Below are positions 9,182-17,469 of a stretch of 64,000 bases of DNA, in pieces. Made by a program: the position numbers and the translations under genes. The stretch's first letter is position 1. Every line of letters starts with the position of its first letter. The notes under the pieces are model-generated. The model was not told the DNA's origin. It did not search any database and worked only from the letters and a program-made list of their open reading frames with translations. This DNA is from Gemmiger formicilis (GTDB taxonomy: Bacteria > Bacillota > Clostridia > Oscillospirales > Ruminococcaceae), in contig NZ_JANGCG010000012.1 in assembly GCF_024462815.1 (NCBI RefSeq), positions 1 through 64,000 of the forward strand, in the 5' to 3' direction.

Positions 9182-10471
9182 ATGAGCGAACAAAACCAAA
9201 CCCCAAAGCCCCGGATTTCGCTGGAAAAATTTGAAAAATGGCTGGTTCTGCAGGAGCCCGGCTGGCTGCTGACGCCCAAGGCGTACCTGTTCTGCGTGGA
9301 CGGCTGCGGCCCGGACGAGGTCTGCCAGCGGTTCGGCATGGTGGAAAGCATCAGCCAGCGCGCCGGCAAAACTGCCGAGGAAATCGCCAGCTGGCACAAA
9401 ACCAACGGTGGTATGTATGAATCTGACCCCGCGCTCTTTGCCGAGGCCGTCTACGCCTACGAGCGCCGCGAGAAGGCCGCTATGACCGTGCTGCAATTCG
9501 TCTCGGACGTGAAGCCCAAAAAGGCCGAGTACCTCATCCCGCCCTATCTGCCCAAGGGGATGCTGACCGTGCTGGGCGGCGTGTCGGGCGTGGGTAAAAC
9601 GTGGCTGGCGCTGCACTGGGCGGCGCGGGTCAGCCACAGTTTTATGCCGGAGGAGCCCGGCGCGGTCTACTACTTCACGCAGGAGAACGACCCCGCCATC
9701 GTGCTGCAGCCCCGGTTGGAGGCGCTGGGCGCCGACCAGACGCGGGTGGCCATCCAGCGCTTTGACGAGAGAGCGTCCGGCCTGACGCTGGACGATGCCC
9801 GCATTGAGTCGGCGGCGCTGCTGGTGCCGCCCAAGTTGGTGATTTTTGACCCGATACAGAGCTACCTAGGCGCGGGGGTGGAGATGAACAAGGCCAACGA
9901 GGTGCGCCCCGTGCTGGACTGGCTGGGCCGGTTTGCGCAGCGGTACAACTGCGCGGTGGTGCTGGTCAGCCATATGGCAAAGCCCAGCGCCACCAACGCG
10001 GATGCGCTGGACAGGCTGCTGGGCTCAAGTGATTTTCGCAATGCGGCGCGCAGTATTGTGATTGTGGGCCGCGACCCCGATGACCCCGAGGTGCGTGTGT
10101 TTGCCCACGCCAAGAACTCTTTGGGTGAGCCGGGCGCAAGCCGCCGCTACCGTGTGGGTGACAGCGGCGTGCAGCTGCTGGACACCTGTGATTTGACCGC
10201 GAATGAAATCATCCGCGCCACGGCCCGCAGTGTCGGGCGGCCCACCGGCAGCCGCGCTGCCGAGGATTTGTTGGCGCTGCTGCACCCCCGCGGCTGGGTC
10301 ACCGCCGATGAGGTGAGGCAGCTGTGCGAGGAGAAGGGGTATCAGATGCGCACGTTGCAGTATGCGGCAAGGCAGCTGGGGTTGAAGCATATGCAAACAG
10401 GCGGCGGTGCCACACGAAAAGATTGGTGGTTATTGCCGGGCACTTCCACACAGCAGATAAAAGTTGGATGA
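9182..10471 (+). CDS. RepA-like AAA_25 ATPase (RecA-fold helicase family)
   Basis: This 429-residue protein has a Walker A motif GGVSGVGKTW near residues 131-140 and a Walker B LVIFDP near 218-223, followed by SHMAKPS and a DFRNAARS segment. That arrangement is typical of the AAA_25 / plasmid RepA hexameric helicase group. Residues 1-105 form a separate N-terminal region, and the C-terminal 60 residues look like a winged-helix domain (WVTADEVRQLCEEKG). The start is set by AAGGAGGTTCTATG. Such proteins drive plasmid or phage replication, but many copies in Firmicute genomes are island-borne and uncharacterised. It lies alone, 44 kb from the rep/par module, and is followed by a long inverted repeat. 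Confidence 0.75.
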   Translation: MSEQNQTPKPRISLEKFEKWLVLQEPGWLLTPKAYLFCVDGCGPDEVCQRFGMVESISQRAGKTAEEIASWHKTNGGMYESDPALFAEAVYAYERREKAAMTVLQFVSDVKPKKAEYLIPPYLPKGMLTVLGGVSGVGKTWLALHWAARVSHSFMPEEPGAVYYFTQENDPAIVLQPRLEALGADQTRVAIQRFDERASGLTLDDARIESAALLVPPKLVIFDPIQSYLGAGVEMNKANEVRPVLDWLGRFAQRYNCAVVLVSHMAKPSATNADALDRLLGSSDFRNAARSIVIVGRDPDDPEVRVFAHAKNSLGEPGASRRYRVGDSGVQLLDTCDLTANEIIRATARSVGRPTGSRAAEDLLALLHPRGWVTADEVRQLCEEKGYQMRTLQYAARQLGLKHMQTGGGATRKDWWLLPGTSTQQIKVG

Positions 10472-10605
10472 AAAAAACTCTCTATTATCATTATAATTTT
10501 TTTCGTTCAATTTTTTAACCAAAATTCTATGTGTTTTTTTGTGCAAAAAGTTGAACGAAAAAAATACATATATAATAGGGGAATTTATTGCGTCCAACTT
10601 TTGTA
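10457..10605. repeat. Long imperfect AT-rich inverted repeat
   Basis: Two arms of about 64 bases (10457-10520 and 10541-10605) are imperfect reverse complements, identical at roughly three quarters of positions by eye. Shared blocks are AAAAGTTGGA, CTATTAT and TTTTTTTCGTTCAA. The spacer is about 20 bases. It overlaps the last codons of the RepA-like gene and ends just before a GTAGGGGCGG palindrome. It could be a transcript end, a replication-related structure or the remnant of a mobile element. Confidence 0.7.
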
Positions 10606-10619
10606 CCATCCCGCAAACC

Positions 10620-10642
10620 GTAGGGGCGGGGTCAACCGACCC
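10620..10642. repeat. GTAGGGGCGGGGT palindromic repeat at the GH36 3' end
   Basis: GTAGGGGCGGGGTCAACCGACCC belongs to the window-wide GTAGGGG palindrome set. It covers the stop codon of the minus-strand GH36 gene, so the repeat supplies that gene's termination codon and last residues. Confidence 0.5.
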
Positions 10643-12230
10643 GGATACTGTGCCGCTGTCCGTTGAGGGTATACCCAATCTCAACCGCGCCATTCCCGGC
10701 ATCCGCGTTGACCTGTACATCCTGTGCATTCTCGGCTATATCGCGCACGGCGGCGTACTGTTGGCGCATGGCGGGGGTGTAGCGGCCGGGGTCGTCGGAG
10801 GTCAGCAGGATGCCGCTGAACAGCGCGTTCACCGTGGCAAGGGCGGTTTTCTGCGCGGCGGTCAGCTTGCAGTTCTCCGCGCGCAGGAAAAACACATCCG
10901 GGTCGCTGCCGTAGGCGCGGCCGTTGAGCTGGCGGCGGAAAATCGTGTTGCCGATGCTCTGCCGGGTCGAGATACGCTCCCGGTGGAAGAGCCGCATATA
11001 CCACACATCGTCCCAGTCCAGCCCCACATCGCAGCCGATGCGGCAGTAGTCCACCACGCCGAACGCGGGCATAACCGGCACGCCGCAGCCCAGTATCAGC
11101 TTGTCGCCGCACCAGTCGCGCAGCAGCGCCATCGCCCGCTGCATCCGGGCGGCGCGGGACTCGCGCTCGTTGCCAAACGGCGCTGCGCCGTACAAAAAGT
11201 CCAGCTTGACAAGGTCAAAGCCCCACTCGTTCAGCACGCGGTCGAACACCCGCTTCAGGTAGTCCAGCACCGCGGGGTTGTCAATGTCCAGCGCGTAGGA
11301 GCTGCTCCAGCCGCCGCCGCAGCACCACGGCGCGCCGTTGACCTGCAGCAGCCAGTCAGGGTGGTCGCGGTAGAGCGCCGACTCCTTCTCGCAGACGAAC
11401 GGTGCCAGCCAGAGCCCGGCCAGAAAGCCGTCCGCGTGGGCGGCATCCGCCAGCCCGCGCAGGCCGTGCGGGAACTTGGCGGGGTCGGTTTCGAGCCAGT
11501 CGCCGACCTTCGGCTCCCAGCCATCGTCAATCTGGAACAAATCCCCCGGCTTAAAAAGTGACTTACAGCCGTCCAAATCCTGCCGGATGCCCGCCTCGTC
11601 AATGTTCTGATAGCGGTTGTACCAGCTGGAATAGCCCGCCAGCTTCTTGCCGGTGCGCGCCCGGCAGCCCAGCGCCGCAAACCACGCGTCAAAGACCTCG
11701 TCCTCGGTGCCCTCGGCAAAAAAGAGGTCAAACGCGGCAAACGCGCCGCCGTTGTGGCGCACCCCGGCGCAGTCGCGCTCGATGCGCAGCACCGCGGCCT
11801 TGGCGTCATAGTAGAAAATCGTGTAGCCGGGTGTCTCATCAAGGCTGGCCACAAGGCGGTAGTGCGCCCCGCGCCGGAAATAGCAGTAGGAAAAGCCGTG
11901 GCTGCAGCCCTTTTGCTTGCTGTAGCGCACAAAATGGTAGTCGCCGTAGCGGTCAAAGGCGTACTTGTCCAACAGGAGCTTGGGGATGCGGTCGGTGCCG
12001 CGCTGTTTGTCCCATTTTGACAATTCGGGGCACTCTGTCCATGTCTGGTAGCCGTTCATAAACAGCTTTTCGCCCTCCGCCATCGCCCACGGCAGGGTGG
12101 CGGCGGCGTTTTCAAGCGTACCGGCTGGCAGCGCTGCAGTCAGGTGCAAAGCCCCCTGCCCTGCCGGAATCGTCGCTTTATCGTCATAATTACCCGCCGT
12201 TGTGGCGGCGTGCCAGTGCAGCTCAGCCAT
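10632..12230 (-). CDS. Alpha-galactosidase, glycoside hydrolase family 36
   Basis: This 532-residue cytosolic enzyme would release alpha-linked galactose from melibiose- or raffinose-type sugars. Family signs are the WxxWYNRYQNI stretch, the DLFQIDDGWE motif near residue 240, the nucleophile in KLDFLYG near 341-347, and the acid/base region CRIGCDVGLDW near 398. It is shorter than the 700-residue GH36 group and lacks the large N-terminal beta domain of those enzymes. The ATG at 12230 has AAGGAG upstream and overlaps the symporter stop by 8 bases, so the pair is translationally coupled. No signal peptide is seen. The preceding symporter presumably imports its substrate. Confidence 0.85.
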   Translation of the reverse strand: MAELHWHAATTAGNYDDKATIPAGQGALHLTAALPAGTLENAAATLPWAMAEGEKLFMNGYQTWTECPELSKWDKQRGTDRIPKLLLDKYAFDRYGDYHFVRYSKQKGCSHGFSYCYFRRGAHYRLVASLDETPGYTIFYYDAKAAVLRIERDCAGVRHNGGAFAAFDLFFAEGTEDEVFDAWFAALGCRARTGKKLAGYSSWYNRYQNIDEAGIRQDLDGCKSLFKPGDLFQIDDGWEPKVGDWLETDPAKFPHGLRGLADAAHADGFLAGLWLAPFVCEKESALYRDHPDWLLQVNGAPWCCGGGWSSSYALDIDNPAVLDYLKRVFDRVLNEWGFDLVKLDFLYGAAPFGNERESRAARMQRAMALLRDWCGDKLILGCGVPVMPAFGVVDYCRIGCDVGLDWDDVWYMRLFHRERISTRQSIGNTIFRRQLNGRAYGSDPDVFFLRAENCKLTAAQKTALATVNALFSGILLTSDDPGRYTPAMRQQYAAVRDIAENAQDVQVNADAGNGAVEIGYTLNGQRHSIRVG

Positions 12231-13620
12231 GGTAGGTTTTCTCCTTTTCTGTCTTGGCGTGCAGCTCGGCGCTGATTTCAGCGGCGCGCGCATCGGTCAG
12301 GGTGAACTTGCGGCGGAAGAGCACCAGCGCGGCGGCCAGCACCACCATCGGCAGCACGGTCATCATCAGCCGCAGGCCCAGCAGGGTCGAGGCGCTCTGC
12401 GCGGCAATGGGGCCGGTCTCGTCGGTGTTGCCCGCCAGACCAATCAAATCCAGCCCGATGCCGGTCAGGAACACGGCCACGCCGGACGCGGCCTTGACCA
12501 CGAAGGTCTGCATCGAGAAAATCACGCTCTCCTCGCGCCGGCCGGTCTTGCGCTGGCCATAATCCACGCTGTTGGACAAAAACAGCGTGGTCAGCACGCT
12601 GAGCATACCATTGCAGGCAAACACCACCACGCCGGGGATGCAGAGCAGCGCCAGACTGCCGGAGAAGCCGGTCAGGCACATCACCAGCAGCACGGCATAG
12701 CCGCCCAGCGCGGCCACAAGGCTGGCGGTAAAAACTTGCGTATTGTTGAGCTTTTTGCGCAGCAGCGGGTAGAGCACCATCATACCCAGAATCTGCGCCG
12801 CGCCGCCAATCGTCGAGAACAGCGTGTAGCTGGCCTTCCAGCCCACGCCGCCAAAGTCATATTTAAAGAAGTAAATCACGAAGTTGGAGGTCAGGTAGAG
12901 CGCCGAGTTGATCAGAACGATGCTGCCCACCACCACAAGCGCCTGGTCGTTGGAGAACAGTGCCTTGAACATTTCACGCACAGTCGCGGTTTTCATCTCG
13001 CTGCCGCTGGTCTCGCGCACGCTGGCGCAGCAGAGGGTCTCGGTCACAACGAAAATCACGGCCACGAGCAGCGCCACCCAGCGGAAGCCTGCGCGCTCAC
13101 TCTCGCCGCCGAACGCGCCGACGAGCAGCATCGTGAACATGGCAATCAGCGCCGAGCCGACGCCCGCGCAGGTGCGGCCGATGACCGACAGCTTCTCGCG
13201 GTCGGCGGGGGTGCGGGTCACGGCGGGAATCATCGACCAGTAGGGAATGTCCATCATCGTGTAGGTGACGCCCCACAGGATGTAGATGACGCTGAAATAG
13301 ACCATCATCCCCGCGCCCGCAAGCACCGGCGCGGCAAACAGCGCGTAGAGCACCACGGCGTTGAGCACCGTGCCGGAGAAAATCCATGGCCGGAAGCGGC
13401 CCCAGCGGGTGCGCGTCTTGGCGACAATCACCCCCATAAAGGGGTCATTGAAGGCGTCAAAAACACGTGCTATCATCAGAATCAGCCCCACGAAGGTGGC
13501 CGAAAGCCCGAGCACGTCCTGATAGTAGTACATAACGTAAGACGCCGAGAGGGCGTAGACCATATCCTTGCCCACGGCGCCGATGCCAAAAGCGGCCTTT
13601 TGCCTGGTTGTCAGTTCCAT
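12223..13620 (-). CDS. GPH-type sugar:cation symporter (MelB-like, MFS)
   Basis: This 465-residue membrane protein has about twelve hydrophobic segments and the glycoside-pentoside-hexuronide family signature near the N-terminus: GIGAVGKDMVYALSASYVMYY, then ARVFDAFNDPFMGVIVAKTRTRWGRFRPW carrying the conserved D-x2-N-D-P and R-x-G-x-x-R-P residues. It probably brings a galactoside into the cell with Na+ or H+ for the coupled GH36 alpha-galactosidase. The start is preceded by AGGGAGAATACATC. A TetR gene follows upstream on the same strand with a 31-base gap, making a regulator-transporter-hydrolase unit. Confidence 0.88.
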   Translation of the reverse strand: MELTTRQKAAFGIGAVGKDMVYALSASYVMYYYQDVLGLSATFVGLILMIARVFDAFNDPFMGVIVAKTRTRWGRFRPWIFSGTVLNAVVLYALFAAPVLAGAGMMVYFSVIYILWGVTYTMMDIPYWSMIPAVTRTPADREKLSVIGRTCAGVGSALIAMFTMLLVGAFGGESERAGFRWVALLVAVIFVVTETLCCASVRETSGSEMKTATVREMFKALFSNDQALVVVGSIVLINSALYLTSNFVIYFFKYDFGGVGWKASYTLFSTIGGAAQILGMMVLYPLLRKKLNNTQVFTASLVAALGGYAVLLVMCLTGFSGSLALLCIPGVVVFACNGMLSVLTTLFLSNSVDYGQRKTGRREESVIFSMQTFVVKAASGVAVFLTGIGLDLIGLAGNTDETGPIAAQSASTLLGLRLMMTVLPMVVLAAALVLFRRKFTLTDARAAEISAELHAKTEKEKTYHG

Positions 13621-13651
13621 GATGTATTCTCCCTTTGTCAGCCGGCGGCGT

Positions 13652-14230
13652 TCATCGAATCAGAAGCCCATCCAGCAGTATACCCATCATTTCGTCCAGC
13701 GCCCTCGCGTAGGGGATGCCCTGCTGCTCCAGTGTGCGGTCGGCGAGGAAGCTCTCAATCGAGGCCGCAATCATCCGCTGCAGCACCGGCAGCGAGACGG
13801 TGCGGATGACGCTCTGTTCCATCGCCTGCTGCAGCAGCGCGAGGGTGGGCTCCCAGCCGGTTTCCAGATGCTGGCGCACGCGGGCGGCCACGCGGGGGTA
13901 TTTTTCATCCAGCAAATCCATCTGCTGCAAATCCAGCGCGGTGTATTCCTCCGGCAGGGCGATGATGACGGCGCGGAGCTTGTCGGTCAGCGTGCCGGGG
14001 CCGTCCAGAATGGCCTGTTTGCGGGCGTGGATATGCGCAAAGGCATCGTCCACCATATCGAGCAGCAGCGCCTCCTTGGAGGGGTAGACCGCGTAGATGG
14101 TTTTTTTGCTGATGTGGATGGCGCGTGCCGCTTCCTGCATCGTGAAGCGCAGTCCCTCGCGCCGGAAGAGCTCCATCCCGACCGCCCGCAATCGTTCACG
14201 CAGGGCGGTTTGTGAAGGTGTTTCGTCCAT
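13652..14230 (-). CDS. TetR/AcrR-family transcriptional regulator
   Basis: This 192-residue protein has an N-terminal TetR helix-turn-helix (residues about 10-55: GMELFRREGLRFTMQEAARAIHISKKTIYAVYPSKEAL, with the KKTIYxxYPSKEALL recognition region). A helical ligand-binding domain follows. The frame is open to 14395, but the ATG at 14230 has AGAGGTG at proper spacing and gives a normal TetR length. As first gene of the symporter/GH36 unit it probably controls that unit; the ligand is unknown. Confidence 0.85.
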   Translation of the reverse strand: MDETPSQTALRERLRAVGMELFRREGLRFTMQEAARAIHISKKTIYAVYPSKEALLLDMVDDAFAHIHARKQAILDGPGTLTDKLRAVIIALPEEYTALDLQQMDLLDEKYPRVAARVRQHLETGWEPTLALLQQAMEQSVIRTVSLPVLQRMIAASIESFLADRTLEQQGIPYARALDEMMGILLDGLLIR

Positions 14231-14255
14231 TTTTTGCACCTCTTTGGTTGGGACC

Positions 14256-14279
14256 GTAGGGGCGGCGTCCCCGACGGCG
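14256..14279. repeat. GTAGGGGCGGCGTCCCCGACG palindromic repeat
   Basis: One member of the GTAGGGG palindrome set, just upstream of the TetR ribosome binding site. The rest of the 14231-14425 gap shows no gene. Confidence 0.45.
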
Positions 14280-14426
14280 TGGCGGATGGGAAACGGCATA
14301 TGCCTTGGAAACCAAATCTTACTTTCCGGTTTCCATTCTAATCCGGAAGCCGGGAATCTGCAAGGGGGTTTGTGTGGATTCTCTGTTTTATCCAAACGGG
14401 GCGTGTGAATTTCGGCGGTTTGACGA

Positions 14427-14470
14427 ATAAAAAAGCGTCCTGCCGGGGCTATCTGCCCGGCAGGGCGTCG
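14427..14470 (-). terminator. Rho-independent terminator of the AraC-type regulator gene
   Basis: On the minus strand the stem CGCCCTGCCGGG / CCCCGGCAGGACG is followed by CTTTTTTATT. It lies about 40 bases after the AraC-type gene. Confidence 0.85.
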
Positions 14471-14508
14471 GATTCACGGTTATAGGGCCAGCGGCTTGTA
14501 CCGTTGGG

Positions 14509-15726
14509 TCAGGATCTTTCGCGGTATTCCATGGGGGTCTGGCCGGTGACGTCCTGAAAGACGCGGCTGAAATAGTTGCGCGTGCTGAAGGACAGCGCGG
14601 CGGCGATGTCCTGTATGCTCTGGTCGGTGCTCTTTAAAAGCACCTTGGCACGTTCTATTTTGGCAAACTTGGCGTAGTCGGTCACGCTCAGGCCGGTTTC
14701 CTCCTTGAACTTGTGGGTCAGGTAATACTCGGTGTAGCCCACCAGCGCGGCAAGGTCCGCGGCGCGGATCTTCTCATCGAGGTGCATCTCGATGTAGTCC
14801 ACGCACTTCTGCACCTGTTGGCTGAGCTTGGGGTTGGTGCGGCATTTATGGACGCGCCGGATGAAATCATCGTACATCATATGGGAAAGCGGGTTCAGCT
14901 CGTCCAGCGTGTGGGCGGATTCCGCGGTCTGGATGTAGTTGTCGCCCAGCGCGTAGGCCTCCTCCGGCGAGAGCCCACCCTCGATGGCGGCGCGGCAGAC
15001 CAGCGAGGTGAACACGATGATGCTGGTCTTGCTCTGGCGCAGGGCATCGTCACTGCGCACCGGCACGCCCGCGCTGATGCCCATACTGGCCGAAAGCGCC
15101 TGCCGGTAGTTCAGATCCCCGGTGCGCACCATCTGCAGCAGGCCCTGTTCCGCCATATACACCTTGTGGCGGTCATGCCCGGGGCTGTGCACCGTGTTGG
15201 GTATCTGGGGCATACACTCGCTGTTGATGTCGCTGACAGCCAGATGCTCGCCGGTCAGGCAGTAGTGCAGCATCAGGGTGTAGCGGTCGAGGATCGTGTT
15301 CTGCAGCGCCGGCACCTTCTTGATGATTTCGTAAAACTGCATCGTCCACGCCACACTGATTTCCATCTGGCTGTAGTAGGCCAGCCCCTGTTCAATGCCG
15401 CGCATCGAGACATCCTGATAGAACACCGGGCCGATGACCCACGCGTGCTTTAACGTATCACCGTCCTTTTCAAAGGCGGCAGCCCACATCATACCCAGCG
15501 CCGTGCCCAGCGTGATGGGCGTGGCGTGTTCCCTGCCGTATTCCACCATCCGCTGCACGCAGCCGAACACCGAGAACGCGCCCGAGAGGAACGCCTCATC
15601 GGGGCAGTTGCTTTTCAGCAGGGTACCGTCGGCGTTATAGCACCAGGTGTAGACGCTGCCGCCGCACTGGATGAGCTCGGAAAAGAGCGTTGAGTTTTTG
15701 AGAATATCCATGCCGTAGGGTTCCAT
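14509..15726 (-). CDS. AraC-family transcriptional regulator
   Basis: This 405-residue protein carries a C-terminal AraC/XylS DNA-binding domain in about the last 100 residues: CVDYIEMHLDEKIRAADLAALVGYTEYYLTHKFKEETG, then the second HTH DIAAALSFSTRNYFSRVFQDVTGQTPMEYR. The N-terminal 290 residues are a sensor region without a family I recognise; they resemble the PocR-like/cytosolic sensor type seen in gut Firmicutes. The ATG is preceded by GGAGGTGCACAA. It stands between two glycosidase units and is a candidate activator of the GH1/GPH or GH78/GH2 promoters, which share a 12-base motif. Confidence 0.85.
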   Translation of the reverse strand: MEPYGMDILKNSTLFSELIQCGGSVYTWCYNADGTLLKSNCPDEAFLSGAFSVFGCVQRMVEYGREHATPITLGTALGMMWAAAFEKDGDTLKHAWVIGPVFYQDVSMRGIEQGLAYYSQMEISVAWTMQFYEIIKKVPALQNTILDRYTLMLHYCLTGEHLAVSDINSECMPQIPNTVHSPGHDRHKVYMAEQGLLQMVRTGDLNYRQALSASMGISAGVPVRSDDALRQSKTSIIVFTSLVCRAAIEGGLSPEEAYALGDNYIQTAESAHTLDELNPLSHMMYDDFIRRVHKCRTNPKLSQQVQKCVDYIEMHLDEKIRAADLAALVGYTEYYLTHKFKEETGLSVTDYAKFAKIERAKVLLKSTDQSIQDIAAALSFSTRNYFSRVFQDVTGQTPMEYRERS

Positions 15727-15767
15727 TTGTGCACCTCCGTCAGGGATAGTATAGCATACGGTTTGCG

Positions 15768-15856
15768 CAAATAATAGATAATAAATAATAAATAATAAAT
15801 ATGTTGGGTGGGTGGTTGACCCGGTAACGGCCGGGCCGGGTATGCCCGGCCCCTAC
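15768..15856. repeat. Composite repeat: AT block, GTTGGGTGGGTGG, GC palindrome
   Basis: AATAATAGATAATAAATAAT-type sequence (15768-15802) is followed by GTTGGGTGGGTGG (15803-15815) and the palindrome GGGCCGGGTATGCCCGGCCCCTAC (15833-15856). The same AT plus GGGTGGGTGG pair, again next to a GC palindrome, occurs inverted at 8974-9067. Confidence 0.65.
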
Positions 15857-15883
15857 GGCGCTGCATTGTTTGGGTAGGCCTTC

Positions 15884-17182
15884 TTATTGCGCGGCGCTGC
15901 CAAGGACGGCCAGGCTGGGTTTGGGGGTGCGGGCCATGGTGGTGCGGTCAACGGCAATCAGGCCAAAGTTCATGGCAAAGCCCTTCTGCCACTCAAAGTT
16001 GTCCATCAGGCTCCAATGGAAGTAGCCCTTCACCGGCAGGCCGTCGGCAATGCAGCGCTGCACGCCTGCCAGCGCCTGCTCGATAAAGGCCACGCGGCGG
16101 GTATCGTCCGCCGTGGCAATGCCGTTCTCGGTCACCATCAAATCACCGTGGAACGCTTGCGCCACCTTGCGGATCACGTTTTCCAGCGCCTGCGGGTAAA
16201 CTTCGTAGTTCATCTGGGTCAGCTCGGCACCCTCGGGCGCGGGCAGCTGGCCGGTGGGGCCGTAGAGCGTGCGGGTGTAGTTCTGCACACCGAGGAAATC
16301 GTCATCCTGAATGTACGGCAGATAGTGGGTAAACTCCTCCTCCCACGCGGCGGCGGCAAATGCCTCGCCGCCCGGCTGGGCCTGCAAATCGTGCAGGGAG
16401 AGCGTCAGGCCGACCTTCACATCGGGGCAGACCGCCTTGATGGCCTCCTTGGCCGCCCTGTGGGCGCGCATCACCAGCAAATCGCCCTCGGGCGTGCGCT
16501 CGCTGACGAAGATTTTCGGCTGCGGGTCACCGAACACTGCGGCGTTCTCGGCGGCGGCAAACTTCATATTCTCCATCATCTTCTGGAAGTTCATACCCAC
16601 CTGTACACTGCCCTCGGCAGACTTGCCGCTGGCAGCGGCGGCCTTGGCGGCCTGCTCGGCCATCAGGCGGAACCGCTTGGAGATAGCGGCCAGCTGCAGG
16701 CCCATATTGGCCTCGTTGATGGTGCAGACATAGTGCAGCGCACTGCCCAGCTGCTCCATCACGTAGGTGACGTACCTTTTAAAGTAGGCAACCGTGCTCT
16801 CGGCCTCCCAGCCGCCCTTGCAAATCAGCCACTTGGGGCTGGTGAAGTGGAGCAGCGTCACCACCGGCTCAACGCCGTGCGCCTTACAGCAGGCGATCAC
16901 CTTGCGGTAATGCTCGATTTCGGTGGGGTCAAACTTTCCCTCCTCCGGCTCGATGCGCGCCCACTCGATGGAGAAGCGGTAGGCGTTCAGACCGGCATCG
17001 GCCAGCAGTTGAATGTCCTCCTCGTACCGATTATAATGGTCACAGGCAAGGCCGCTGGGCTCGGCGAAGCTCGAGTGGGGCAGCTGCTCCTGCGCCCAGT
17101 AATCGCTGTGGAGGTTGTTGCCTTCCACCTGATGGGCGGCCGTGGCCGCACCGACAAAAAAGCCTTTTTCAAATTTCTGCAT
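15884..17182 (-). CDS. Beta-glucosidase/6-phospho-beta-glucosidase type, glycoside hydrolase family 1
   Basis: This 432-residue cytosolic hydrolase shows the GH1 N-terminus FxxGxATAAHQVEG, the acid/base TINEAN near residues 154-159 and the nucleophile VTENG near 346-350, followed by GYFHWSLMDNFEW. It should cleave beta-linked glucosides or galactosides taken up by a neighbouring transporter. The open frame reaches 17314, but the ATG at 17182 is preceded by AAGGAG and gives the family start (MQKFEKGFFVGAATAAHQVEG). It is divergent from a GPH symporter; the 287-base gap holds repeated TTTACCC/GGGTAAA elements that may be regulatory. Confidence 0.9.
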   Translation of the reverse strand: MQKFEKGFFVGAATAAHQVEGNNLHSDYWAQEQLPHSSFAEPSGLACDHYNRYEEDIQLLADAGLNAYRFSIEWARIEPEEGKFDPTEIEHYRKVIACCKAHGVEPVVTLLHFTSPKWLICKGGWEAESTVAYFKRYVTYVMEQLGSALHYVCTINEANMGLQLAAISKRFRLMAEQAAKAAAASGKSAEGSVQVGMNFQKMMENMKFAAAENAAVFGDPQPKIFVSERTPEGDLLVMRAHRAAKEAIKAVCPDVKVGLTLSLHDLQAQPGGEAFAAAAWEEEFTHYLPYIQDDDFLGVQNYTRTLYGPTGQLPAPEGAELTQMNYEVYPQALENVIRKVAQAFHGDLMVTENGIATADDTRRVAFIEQALAGVQRCIADGLPVKGYFHWSLMDNFEWQKGFAMNFGLIAVDRTTMARTPKPSLAVLGSAAQ

Positions 17183-17280
17183 GGTGGTTCTCCTTCTTAT
17201 AAAATACGCGGTTTGCTGCTGCAAGAGCCATGCGGGCCGGTATCGTCCGGCGGGCGCAGGGCTCTGGTTTCTGTGCTTAC

Positions 17281-17308
17281 AGCATAGCACAGCGGGGGCA
17301 GTTTGTAA
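17281..17308 (-). promoter_or_regulatory. Promoter of the GH1 gene
   Basis: On the minus strand TTACAA and TATGCT are separated by 16 bases. The start codon lies about 100 bases downstream at 17182. Confidence 0.45.
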
Positions 17309-17328
17309 GCGCACAAATTCACAAAAGA

Positions 17329-17393
17329 GGGTAAAAATTCATTACAGAGGTAAAATGCCACGAATTTTTGTACGCGGTTATTGGTTTTTACCC
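17329..17393. promoter_or_regulatory. Candidate operator between divergent GH1 and GPH genes
   Basis: GGGTAAA (17329-17335) and its inverse TTTACCC (17387-17393) flank CACGAATTTTTG (17359-17370). The last motif reappears inverted (CAAAAATTCGTG) with GGGTAAA in the GH78/GH2 divergent gap at 28105-28128. Repeated, inverted spacing suggests an AraC-type or similar binding site; this is inference. Confidence 0.4.
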
Positions 17394-17469
17394 TGTACAA
17401 TCCTGCGGAAGCTGGTATAGTAAAGTCAGTACGAAAGCCCACTGCGGATTTTTACAGGAGGAAAACAAT

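Noticed and set aside
12202..13809. 535-codon plus-strand open frame opposite the GPH symporter
   Set aside because: His/Gly/Gln-rich shadow translation without membrane segments or motifs.
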